From the NCBI GenBank assembly GCA_001789045.1, contig MFYG01000013.1:12016-66045 (forward strand): a DNA stretch of 54,030 bases, given 5' to 3'. Source of the DNA: Candidatus Peribacteria bacterium RIFCSPLOWO2_12_FULL_55_15 (GTDB lineage: Bacteria > Patescibacteriota > Gracilibacteria > Peribacterales > Peribacteraceae). Under the pieces are notes generated by a model. It was not told the DNA's origin and ran no database searches. It saw only the letters and a list, made by a program, of their open reading frames with translations. The translations under genes were made by a program, and so were the position numbers. Shown piece after piece: positions 34,037 to 40,758 of the stretch; position 1 is the first letter of the stretch, and each line of letters opens with the position of its first letter.

Positions 34037-34096
34037 TCATGCGACCACCATTCCCGAGAGCATCGCGGTTCTAATAGCCTCGAGTTTAGAGCTCCA
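34037..34096 (-). repeat. 60-nt repeat element, copy A
   Basis: One of three gap-free 60-nt copies (others 37163-37222 and 38678-38737). The core TTCTAATAGC(C/G)TCGAG and TTTAGAGCTCCA is almost invariant. On the minus strand each copy reads as 19 codons and a stop with conserved WSSKL(D/E)AIR. Immediately to the right, CCAAGC...GCTTGG forms a hairpin. Confidence 0.8.
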
Positions 34097-34143
34097 AGCT
34101 CAAGAACCAGGAGCGCAGCGACGCAGTTGTTGGCTTGGACAGG

Positions 34144-34392
34144 TTACCATGAGCGAAGCCGAATGGGTATCCCGCTCCAAACAGGAATGACCTTCTCAAG
34201 GACGCTCTTTCTGACCTTATCTAAGCCACATTCCAGCGGTTCTAGCGAACCGATCTTCTTCCGCAGTTCCTCCTTCGCATGGGAGTCGAGGCTTACTGCC
34301 TTGCGGCCTATACCCTCTTCCTCCTGAATTTCATTTGGGAGCAACTCCGCATTCGATGCGGAATACCTCCGCTGAGAATAAGCAAGAAGTTC
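34144..34392 (-). other. Open frame of unknown status, possible gene remnant
   Basis: An 82-codon open stretch on the minus strand without a clear start (first usable codon is a TTG at 34344). Its protein-like composition (SLDSHAKEELRKKIG, then LDKVRKSVLEKV) suggests a helical gene fragment. It ends across the 13-bp tRNA-Gly repeat, as if the insertion had cut it. The rest of the interval 34097-34549 shows no gene. Confidence 0.25.
34167..34179 (+). repeat. 13-bp copy of the tRNA-Gly(CCC) 3' end
   Basis: GTATCCCGCTCCA, identical in sequence and orientation to 32913-32925. It bounds a 1254-bp segment holding the YunG-deaminase gene and repeat copy A. Confidence 0.6.
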
Positions 34393-34549
34393 CTACGTCT
34401 GAGCCCACTCGCTACCGCGCTCCGTAGAGACGCGATACTCTGGTGAGTTTTCACCTACGCTCATCGCTTCGGTGATCGCAGAGACGAGGTGCGCCGCGAG
34501 ACGGAACCGTAATCCCGGATACAAGAGCGAGGCACGAATGCAGTGTATC

Positions 34550-34583
34550 AAAAAGAACCCCCGCGAAAAATGTCGCGGAGGTT
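34550..34583 (-). terminator. Intrinsic terminator of the DGR target gene
   Basis: On the minus strand AACCTCCGCGA, 6-nt loop, TCGCGGGGGTT, then CTTTTT. The stem (34556-34583) is about 10 bp and strong. It lies 40 nt after the stop of the target-protein gene. Confidence 0.75.
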
Positions 34584-34623
34584 CAAGGCGTCAAGAAGGC
34601 GGAAGCCCTCAAGACTTCAAGGC

Positions 34624-35295
34624 TCAGGACTTCCGAGGGGCGGCGGCGAGACCGAGGCTCGGGCCGCACCCGCCATCCCAGCAGTAGGCGACGACGACGC
34701 CATCGCCATCGAAGTAACCGACGCAGACGCGGACGCCGTCCGAGCCCTTGTCGATGCAGCGCACGTAACAGTCCGACAAGAGACGCTTGCCAGTTGCCAG
34801 TGCATTGATGACGAGGAACGTGGCGACGCTGCGCGTGGAGGGCACTTCTTCCTCAGGAAGGAGGAGCTTCTCCTGATCCGGGAAGGTCTTGTTGAAGGAA
34901 CCTTCCACGGGGATGCGGAGATTCCGCTCCTGAGGGGCGTCCTCGCGCTTGGCCCAGTCGTACGGCTCATACCAGTCCTGGCGGTAGACGAGCTTCTTCT
35001 GGCGAACGAGCGAGAGGTCGCGCAGCGTGACGAGCGAGATGCAGGGATCGAAGAACCGGTATACCCCGTTCTCGCACTGCACACCCTTCTCCACGGCGGC
35101 CTGGAGCGCCTGCATGGCAACCAGGAGGGGGTCCTCTTTCACCATCTCCATCACGCGGCGGAAGAGGCCCTCGTCGTGAGCGAGTGCGGCATAGAAGTCG
35201 CTGCCCGCACCGACCTTGCGGCCCGTCACGATCATCTCGTGGACGAGGCCGAGGTCCTTGCCGAAGTCGCTCTGACGCACGATGTCTTTGGACAT
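34624..35295 (-). CDS. Diversity-generating retroelement target protein (C-type-lectin-like)
   Basis: A 223-residue protein whose layout fits CPR DGR variable proteins: an N-terminal helical region, a middle domain with LVRQKKLVYRQDWYEPYDW and TFLVINALATGKRLLSDCYVRC, and a C-terminal variable-region-like end (VRVCVGYFDGDGVVVAYCWDGG ... LGLAAAPRKS, given in two parts). The C-terminal ~40 codons are rich in GAC/GGC/GTC/TGC triplets, as expected after A-to-N mutagenesis of AAC-rich template codons. Translation starts at ATG 35295 with AAAGG ~10 nt upstream, one of the few Shine-Dalgarno-like sites here. Divergent from the RT gene. I could not find a template repeat, so the VR assignment rests on protein pattern and neighbourhood. 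Confidence 0.65.
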   Translation of the reverse strand: MSKDIVRQSDFGKDLGLVHEMIVTGRKVGAGSDFYAALAHDEGLFRRVMEMVKEDPLLVAMQALQAAVEKGVQCENGVYRFFDPCISLVTLRDLSLVRQKKLVYRQDWYEPYDWAKREDAPQERNLRIPVEGSFNKTFPDQEKLLLPEEEVPSTRSVATFLVINALATGKRLLSDCYVRCIDKGSDGVRVCVGYFDGDGVVVAYCWDGGCGPSLGLAAAPRKS

Positions 35296-35439
35296 CACAC
35301 ACCAACCTTTCTGGAAAAACAGAGACCCAAATCGTCGGGGACGGCGTTGCCTCGGAACGAGACAAGCGCCCTAGGCACGTTCAATGCGAAGAGAGCTTGT
35401 CTCATACATGAATCTTGACGATGCTCTGAAAGAACACCA

Positions 35440-35454
35440 TGATATAATTTATCA
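35440..35454 (+). promoter_or_regulatory. Extended -10 inside a TGATA/TATCA palindrome
   Basis: TGATATAATTTATCA: an extended -10 (TGnTATAAT, reading rightward) within an inverted repeat TGATA-N5-TATCA, in the divergent region between the target gene and the RT gene. Could serve either gene and act as an operator. Confidence 0.45.
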
Positions 35455-35523
35455 CCAAAGGATGTTTCTGTCAATGGTGCAAACGCGGCAAAAACCACTC
35501 AGGCACACGGGTAAAATGCAACA

Positions 35524-36357
35524 ATGCAGGTACACCGACACCTCTTCGAGCGCATCATTTCCAAGGAAAACCTTTTCACTGCGTGGGAGGAGTTCCGCAA
35601 AGGGAAGCAGGGACGGAAGGATGTGCAGGAGTTCGAGCGAAAGCTGGAACAGAATCTTTTTCGTCTGCACCGGGGGCTTGTGGCTGGAACCTACAGGCAT
35701 CAGCCGTACAGCGCCTTCATTATCTGCGATCCCAAGCAGCGGCGCATCCACAAAGCTACAGTCCGGGACCGTATCCTCCACCACGCGGTATTCACCGTGC
35801 TCAACCCCATTTTCGAGCCGGCGTTCATTGCCCATTCCTTCTCCTGCCGGAAAGGCAAAGGGACACACAAAGCAGTGGACGCCTTGGATCGGATGCTCAG
35901 GAGCGTGAGCCGCAACGGGACGCGGCCCTGCTTTGGCCTCAAATGTGACATCCATCAGTTCTTCGCGTCCGTCGATCACGACATCCTGCTCGGAATCCTC
36001 GAAAAACGCTTGAAGGACGAGAAAACAATCGCGCTCCTCCTTCCTATCCGCTCATTCCTCAAGGAGCATCTGCATCTCGATCTCCACCCGCACAAAGTGA
36101 CACTCCGAAAATACCGCCAGGGTATCGACTTCCTCGGCTATGTGCTTCTGCCGCATCACCGTGTTCTTCGCACGAAAGCGAGGCGCAGGATAGTGCGCAA
36201 GCTGGGCGAGCGCATCACGGCGCACAAGGCGGGATTGCTCACTGAGGAAAGTGTCGAGCAATCATTGCAGTCGTACCTCGGCGTCCTCTCTCACGCGAAC
36301 TGCTACCGACTGAGCCAGGACTTTCAGAACCAATGCTGGTTCCTGCTCCAAGAGTAG
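35524..36357 (+). pseudogene. DGR-type reverse transcriptase lacking the catalytic palm
   Basis: A 277-residue frame related to DGR/group-II-like RTs: HLFERIISKENLFTAWEEF, KGTHKAVDALD, and the motif-A strand KCDIHQFFASVDHDIL with its catalytic Asp142. It then jumps from LKDEKTIALL to LPIRSFLKEHLHLDLHPHKV and resumes the usual QGIDFLGYVLLPHHRVL. The section expected between (the GLP-G-x-S-Q motif and the YxDD box, roughly 80-100 residues) is absent, with the frame kept across a junction near 36036-36045. Intact relatives are ~340-400 residues. Without YxDD it cannot polymerise, so the gene is a fossil or a subunit-like derivative. TAAAAT ends 6 nt before the ATG. No Avd-like gene was seen. Confidence 0.8.
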
Positions 36358-36517
36358 TTCTTTTTTATGGCGTCCGAAAACTCAGCAAAGTCCGGTTGAG
36401 TTCGGTCTTGCCACGAGTGCCGCTGAGAGTTGCCGATCCAGTTTTTCCTCTGTACATGAGCAAAAGGGCGATAGTGGCAGGAGTGGCGAGAAATCTGGGA
36501 TATTTGCAAAAGAGCCT

Positions 36518-36593
36518 TTGACCAGGATCAGTGTGTTGCTATAATAGGAGCAATCACGCCCGATGGGATTTCGGTCCCGTCGGGATATTTTTT
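36518..36593 (+). ncRNA. Possible short transcript: strong promoter and terminator
   Basis: TTGACC (36518-36523), 16-nt spacer, TATAAT (36540-36545), then within ~15 nt a strong hairpin CCCGATGGGA-loop-TCCCGTCGGG (36559-36584) followed by TATTTTTT. The RNA would be only ~40 nt and antisense to the end of the NYN gene. It could also be the surviving leader of a lost gene. Confidence 0.4.
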
Positions 36594-37145
36594 GTCTCGA
36601 TGAAGGGGCGCAGACGTTCGAGTGAACAGAGGAAGATCGCCCGCTTGCGCTGTTCATCCTCGATGTACTCCCGCCCAAGTCCTCCTTTGGGAAAGACCAA
36701 GATGGCTTGTTTGCGGCGCTCGCGGAGCGCATCGAAGATCGGAGCATAGTCGCCGTCGCCGCTCACGAGGATGAAGCCTTGGTACGTATCCAAGGCTGAG
36801 CAAAATCTCTTTCGCGATCTCAACATCGAAATCGCACTTGCGCCGCAAGATAGGTTTGAGAAGGGGCTTGCCCTCGTGATCCACGGTCACCGGCACCTTC
36901 TTCACGGCCTTCGTGACGATGCGGTAGCCGACAGCAGCTTGTGCTGTGAGGAATGATGCCGATTTCTCATGCTGATCCGTTCCGTGGAAGAGGACGATGT
37001 CCTGCACCTCCTGATGATCCTTGAAGAGGGTGAAGAGTCTGCGGGTATCGACGTTCCACCCGTTCTTGCGCTGCGCGTGGAATACGTTTGCCCAGTCGAT
37101 GAGGACGAGGGTCTTGCCTTTAAGTGTGAAGAACGGAGTCGCCAT
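36554..37145 (-). pseudogene. NYN-domain (LabA/DUF88-like) nuclease, frameshifted
   Basis: Two frames together give one NYN-domain protein of ~196 residues. The first (from ATG 37145) has LVLIDWANVFHAQRKNGW and KCDFDVEIAKEILLSL; the second continues TYQGFILVSGDGDYAPIFDALR and the C-terminus. The conserved acidic residues (IDWAN, CDFDV, SGDGDY) are all there but a single extra base near 36790-36791 separates them. It is either a real inactivating frameshift, programmed, or a sequence error. NYN proteins are PIN-fold RNases. Its C-terminal codons overlap the hairpin at 36559-36584. Confidence 0.75.
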
Positions 37146-37162
37146 GTGCGCGGCATCGTACA

Positions 37163-37222
37163 TCATTCGAGTGCCACCCCGGAACACATGGCGATTCTAA
37201 TAGCGTCGAGTTTAGAGCTCCA
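37163..37222 (-). repeat. 60-nt repeat element, copy B
   Basis: Second copy, ending 18 nt before the NYN start. To its right CCACGAAG (37220-37227) and CTTCGTGG can pair across ~60 nt, with AGAGAACC / GGTTCTCT as a second pair. Confidence 0.8.
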
Positions 37223-37585
37223 CGAAGTAGAGAACCGAAGGCCATGAAGGGCATTTTCGCTGCGCTCATTCGGCTCACGCTTCGTGGCGCAGCCATGGTT
37301 CTCTGCCGCGCGCCCTGTAGCGTGGCGCGCGCCGTGTACCGTGCGAAGCTCTGATACTGGCGGAAGCCTCTGCTACTGGGGAGTGCCCTGTAGCGTCCTG
37401 TAGCGTCCTGTAGTCACCAAAGGTGTACTACTGGGGCAGTTTTGAATGAAAGAATGGCTTGTAGCTATGTACTTCGTTCTCTATATTTCCCTACTCGTTC
37501 TTTCACATCATTTTTCCCCCCACCCACTTCCCTTCCTCGTTGGAGGGGAAATGCCGTGGGGGAAAATATTGGAAAGGAGAGCATC
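37223..37585. other. Gene-free interval with short CTGTAGCGTC repeats
   Basis: Contains the foldback next to repeat B, GCGCGC-rich inverted arms (~37298-37336: CGCGCGCCCTGTAGCGTGGCGCGCGCC), and tandem CCTGTAGCGT units at 37388-37414. No gene recognised until the ribosome-binding site GGAAAGGAG at 37572-37580, which belongs to the next gene. Confidence 0.5.
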
Positions 37586-38122
37586 ATGAAAACGTGGATA
37601 GGAATTGGAACAATCCTCCTTAGCTGCACACTAGGAGGAACTCTACAGTCAGAGACCATCACCGCTGGCATCGAAATCGTACAGAAAGTCCTTCCGGACG
37701 ACGAAATCGACACCACAATGAACATCAAGGTCACTGCCCGGGAGCACTTGAATTGGGTGACGTTCCGATACTGCCGTCACCCGAAGGATGAGAAGCGCGG
37801 AACCATCACTGTTAGTATTGGCTGCAGTGGTGCAGGACTTTCAAGCCTCGTGCTCTATCAACCAAAATCGCTCACGATCAATGGTATCATTGTGCTCCCG
37901 AGCAAGGTTGCAAAGGACAGAAAGAGCTTCGAGGAAGAGGAAAGTTCCGTGACGCGCTACCGGTATTCTTTGAAAGAGGGAAAACCACTCGAGCCAATAG
38001 AAGAACGGCTCGAGGGAAAGATTATCCGCACAAAGGGCGGACCATTCATCTTTCACCAGGATGGGCCGCATCGGCGCGTCTGGGAGTGCATCCCACTCCA
38101 CAAAGAGACAGATTCTCCGTAA
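37586..38122 (+). CDS. Secreted protein of unknown function
   Basis: A 178-residue protein with an N-terminal signal peptide (MKTWIGIGTILLSCTLGG; the Cys is not in a good lipobox). Mature part: beta-rich, with TVSIGCSGAGLSSLVLYQPKSL and several charged turns; Cys residues (YCRHP, IGCSG, WECIP) could form a disulphide. Not recognised. Unlike most genes here it has a clear Shine-Dalgarno (GGAAAGGAG, 5 nt before the ATG at 37586), so I start there although the frame is open from 37442. This use of a Shine-Dalgarno and its place between two 60-nt repeats suggest foreign origin. Confidence 0.6.
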   Translation: MKTWIGIGTILLSCTLGGTLQSETITAGIEIVQKVLPDDEIDTTMNIKVTAREHLNWVTFRYCRHPKDEKRGTITVSIGCSGAGLSSLVLYQPKSLTINGIIVLPSKVAKDRKSFEEEESSVTRYRYSLKEGKPLEPIEERLEGKIIRTKGGPFIFHQDGPHRRVWECIPLHKETDSP

Positions 38123-38196
38123 AACCAAACCACACCCACCACGGCATGGGGCATGGCTTCGCGGCCATGCCCTTCTTTAGCATTGACACAAACTCC

Positions 38197-38667
38197 TCAT
38201 GCCACCGCCTCTTCCAGTCGTGTGATCCGATGTTCGTGGTTTTCAATCTTTGGTGTCAGTCGTTTGTCGATATTCCCAAGAATAGCCAGAATTTGATCAT
38301 CTGTTTCATAGAGTCTCGCGAATTTATCATCGAATTTCTTCTCGATCCTTTGAACATCGGTCCCTAACTTCTGGACGGCAACGTCCAGTCTCTGCACCGT
38401 ACCATCCAGCTTCTGAAACTTTTCCTCTAGCCCCTGAAACCTGTCCTCCAGTCTCTGCACCGTACCATCCAGCTTCTGAAACTTTTCCTCTAGCCCCTGA
38501 AACCTGTCCTCCAGTCTCTGCACCGTACCATCCAGCCTTTGAAAACTGCCCTCCAGCTTTTGTATACTATTCTTTACCTTCCCAATATCCGCTTTCGTGG
38601 CTGGTGCTGTGTCATCGGACATGACCGCATGGTAGTTTTTCATTGCTTCTGATGCAAGCAGCTGCAT
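38197..38667 (-). CDS. Coiled-coil protein with 21-residue tandem repeats
   Basis: A 156-residue protein that is heptad-patterned from residue ~30 to the end. A 63-bp unit (38388-38531 holds two full copies and a partial third) encodes RLEDRFQGLEEKFQKLDGTVQ, i.e. three heptads with L/F at core positions, so unit number can change without disturbing the coiled coil. The C-terminal part (KIENHEHRITRLEE) resembles small coiled-coil proteins of phage and accessory regions. No enzymatic motif. The start is uncertain: ATGs at 38667, 38643 and 38622 are in frame. Repeat copy C lies just upstream. Confidence 0.6.
   Translation of the reverse strand: MQLLASEAMKNYHAVMSDDTAPATKADIGKVKNSIQKLEGSFQRLDGTVQRLEDRFQGLEEKFQKLDGTVQRLEDRFQGLEEKFQKLDGTVQRLDVAVQKLGTDVQRIEKKFDDKFARLYETDDQILAILGNIDKRLTPKIENHEHRITRLEEAVA
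38388..38531. repeat. 63-bp tandem repeat within a coiled-coil gene
   Basis: Two near-identical 63-bp units beginning at about 38388 and 38451, plus the first third of another from 38514. Confidence 0.85.
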
Positions 38668-38677
38668 CAGTTCAGCC

Positions 38678-38737
38678 TCATGCGATGGTTACTCTCGAAA
38701 GCATCGCGGTTCTAATAGCGTCGAGTTTAGAGCTCCA
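38678..38737 (-). repeat. 60-nt repeat element, copy C
   Basis: Third copy, ending 10 nt before the coiled-coil gene start. On its right, CCA...CACG and CGTG...TGG form an imperfect hairpin around TCGCTGCGCTC. Confidence 0.8.
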
Positions 38738-39012
38738 GATAGTACACGTCGCTGCGCTCCGTGACAACATGGCACAGCCACTTATCAAGACCAATCATTG
38801 TGCGACGTGGACGCCGGTTCCAATCTCCCACAACTCCGGCAATGCGCGAAAGAACGACGGCGGGCTGGGCAACGCGGGGTGCGGGGCGCGGGCATGTTCG
38901 GGAAACAACGGAGGCATCGCTTCGGTCACGGCGAGGAAACCGTAGGAGACGCGGACGTTGACTTTCCATTGACATACAGGGAACATCTTATCATAAACGT
39001 TACCATCGCCCC
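38738..39012. other. GC-rich gene-free interval
   Basis: No convincing gene. The + strand has an open frame rich in Asn/Gly (around 38800-38945) that loosely recalls DGR repeats, but it does not align with the target-gene end. TACCAT (39001-39006) is the probable -10 of the next gene. Confidence 0.4.
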
Positions 39013-39712
39013 ATGAGCCCCCTCTCACCAGCCGATCGCGCCTTCATCGAACGGAAAGCGGACGACCTCGTAGAAAACATCCAGAAGGAACTCGAAAACC
39101 TCCTGCAATACCATTGCTCCGACCACGCGGTGGCGGCCGAAAGCGGTGCAGGGATTCCTCGATGATCTCCCCCGCCACAGAGACCGCATCATCAACGCGT
39201 TCGTCGGATGGAAGACGCTCAATATTTCCGCGGACATCCTCCGGAAATCCGCAGACGATGCGAAGCTCCTCCGCGAGGGGAAAGACCCACGCAGTCACGA
39301 AAGCCTTACGGACGAAGACCGCCGGAGAAAAGAGGAAATGAAAAACCTTGATGAAGATCTCCGGAACGAGGGCGAGGCGGACGATCAGGAAGTGGCGGGA
39401 AGCGCGCAAACCGACGCCGCGCGCGACCGGAGCATTACGGAAAGAGACATCGCCCGAAACGCCTACGACGAGTCCTTTGTATACCAAGATGCTTTCGACC
39501 GCATTCCGACTGGAGCGGAATGCTTCCGAAAAGCGACGCGACTCCTCTTCCACGGCATTATCCGCGGATGCATCGAAAAGGGCGCCCGCCTGCGCCCCCT
39601 CGAAGAACTCGCCATTGTAACACGGAAGCAAATCGATGCGCTGATCGGAAACATGTACTCCCTGATCAGCGAACTCCGGATTCCGGATGAGCAGAAGGAT
39701 GAAGACCTGTAA
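39013..39712 (+). pseudogene. Helical protein of unknown function, frameshifted
   Basis: Starting at ATG 39013 (TACCAT ends exactly 6 nt upstream) the frame runs 50 codons to a stop, but the second frame from ~39140 continues for 188 codons with the same style. Removing one C near 39133-39134 gives the smooth join HAVAA-KAVQGFLDDL and a 232-residue charged helical protein. No family recognised; no TM segments. The break could be a sequence error because both halves look well conserved in codon use. The gene ends 11 nt before tRNA-Arg. Confidence 0.6.
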
Positions 39713-39723
39713 GCTCATGATGC

Positions 39724-39798
39724 GCCCTCGTAGGTCAATGGATAGACCGGCGGCCTCCGAAGCCACAGATACAGGTTCGATTCCTGTCGGGGGCACCA
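39724..39798 (+). tRNA. tRNA-Arg (CCG)
   Basis: Acceptor GCCCTCG / CGGGGGC, D arm GGTC...GACC, anticodon loop CTCCGAA (CCG), T arm ACAGG-TTCGATT-CCTGT, encoded CCA. Confidence 0.95.
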
Positions 39799-39803
39799 CA
39801 TCT

Positions 39804-39838
39804 TCCCTCTCCCCAAGGGAGAGGGCTAGGGTGAGGGG
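39804..39838. repeat. GGGGAGAGGG palindromic repeat
   Basis: CCCTCTCCCCAAGGGAGAGGG followed in part by CTAGGGTGAG, between tRNA-Arg and the tatD stop; it overlaps the last codons of tatD (RLNPSP). Same family as 15802-15830. Confidence 0.75.
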
Positions 39839-40599
39839 TTGAGCCTAAAGAACCCCATCGCATTCGCGGTCGTCACACGATCAACCTCCTCCAAAGAAAG
39901 CCCTTTCGTCTCCGCCACAACCTTCGCCACTTCGATAACGTACGCCGGCTCATTCCGCTTCCCGCGATGGGGAACGGGGGGCAAATACGGCGCATCAGTC
40001 TCCACCATGATCTGCCCGAGAGGACACATCTGGATGGTGCGTCGGACCTCTTCAGCGTTGGGATAGGTGGCAATGCCCGTAAACGAGAGAAGATATCCGC
40101 AGTCGACAAACCGCCGCACATTCTCCCACCGCTCGGTACAGCAGTGGATCACGAGCTTCTCCGGTCGTACGGAATCGACGATCGACCACACATCTTCGAC
40201 CGCTTGGCGGCAGTGCACCACCACCGGCATCTGCAATTCCTTCGCTAGTTCCAGTTGCTCCTGAAATACGCGCCGCTGCACATCGCGTGGCGAGAAATCG
40301 TAGTGATAGTCGAGCCCGATCTCGCCGATTGCAACGACCTTGGACATTCGCGCGAGAGAACGCAGGCGCTCCCGATCCCAGTCTTTCCATTCCTTCGCAT
40401 GATGGGGATGAACTCCGATTGAACAAATAATCTGTTCATATTTTTCAGTAATTGCAACGCATTTTCCACTCTCTTCCAATGAATCAGCAATCGTCACTAT
40501 CCGCACAACACCCGCGGCAACCGCACGCCGAATGACAGCGTCGAGATCATCCGCAAACCGTTCGTCCGTGAGATGGCAGTGGGAATCGATCACCGCCAT
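39826..40599 (-). CDS. tatD: TatD-family metal-dependent deoxyribonuclease
   Basis: A 257-residue TIM-barrel hydrolase: metal ligands in DSHCHL (HxH), IGEIGLDYHYD (Glu), VVHCRQA (His), VIHCCTE (His) and ETDAPYLPP (Asp). It matches the ~260-residue TatD/YcfH norm; these are 3'-5' DNases linked to DNA repair and turnover. Start 40599 is supported by TATGGG 6 nt upstream. The last codons are supplied by a palindromic repeat (39804-39838), which probably replaced the original 3' end. Confidence 0.95.
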   Translation of the reverse strand: MAVIDSHCHLTDERFADDLDAVIRRAVAAGVVRIVTIADSLEESGKCVAITEKYEQIICSIGVHPHHAKEWKDWDRERLRSLARMSKVVAIGEIGLDYHYDFSPRDVQRRVFQEQLELAKELQMPVVVHCRQAVEDVWSIVDSVRPEKLVIHCCTERWENVRRFVDCGYLLSFTGIATYPNAEEVRRTIQMCPLGQIMVETDAPYLPPVPHRGKRNEPAYVIEVAKVVAETKGLSLEEVDRVTTANAMGFFRLNPSP

Positions 40600-40647
40600 A
40601 GCATACCCATAGCAGAGCCGGGAATGATGACGTAAGATTTGGAAAGC

Positions 40648-40723
40648 GGGTCGGTAGCTCAGTTGGTAGAGCAGTGGCCTTTTAAGCCATTGGTCGTGGG
40701 TTCAATCCCCACCCGACCCACCA
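40648..40723 (+). tRNA. tRNA-Lys (TTT)
   Basis: Acceptor GGGTCGG / CCGACCC, D arm AGCTCAGTTGG, anticodon loop with TTT, T arm GTGGG-TTCAATC-CCCAC, encoded CCA. TAAGAT at 40633-40638 is a plausible -10. Confidence 0.96.
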
Positions 40724-40758
40724 ATACACAAGGAGCGGGTCTACGGTATGGTAGAGGA

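Noticed and set aside
33666..34040. A 124-codon minus-strand frame beginning at repeat copy A
   Set aside because: Antisense of the deaminase gene, whose zinc motifs are in the forward frame.
35299..35523. Template repeat between target gene and RT
   Set aside because: No stretch resembles the C-terminal coding region of the target gene on either strand.
34037..38737. CRISPR array or integron attC sites
   Set aside because: The three 60-nt repeats are 1.5-3 kb apart with gene-sized intervals, no Cas genes are near, and the attC consensus GTTRRRY is not met.
38738..38960. Possible template repeat of the DGR
   Set aside because: It shares only GTCCGCGTCT and a few bases with the end of the target gene; mismatches are not confined to adenines of a template, so it is not accepted as a TR.
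39044..39799. A 251-codon minus-strand open frame ahead of tRNA-Arg
   Set aside because: It begins inside the tRNA-Arg gene and is antisense to the frameshifted helical gene; the forward strand has the better promoter and protein composition.
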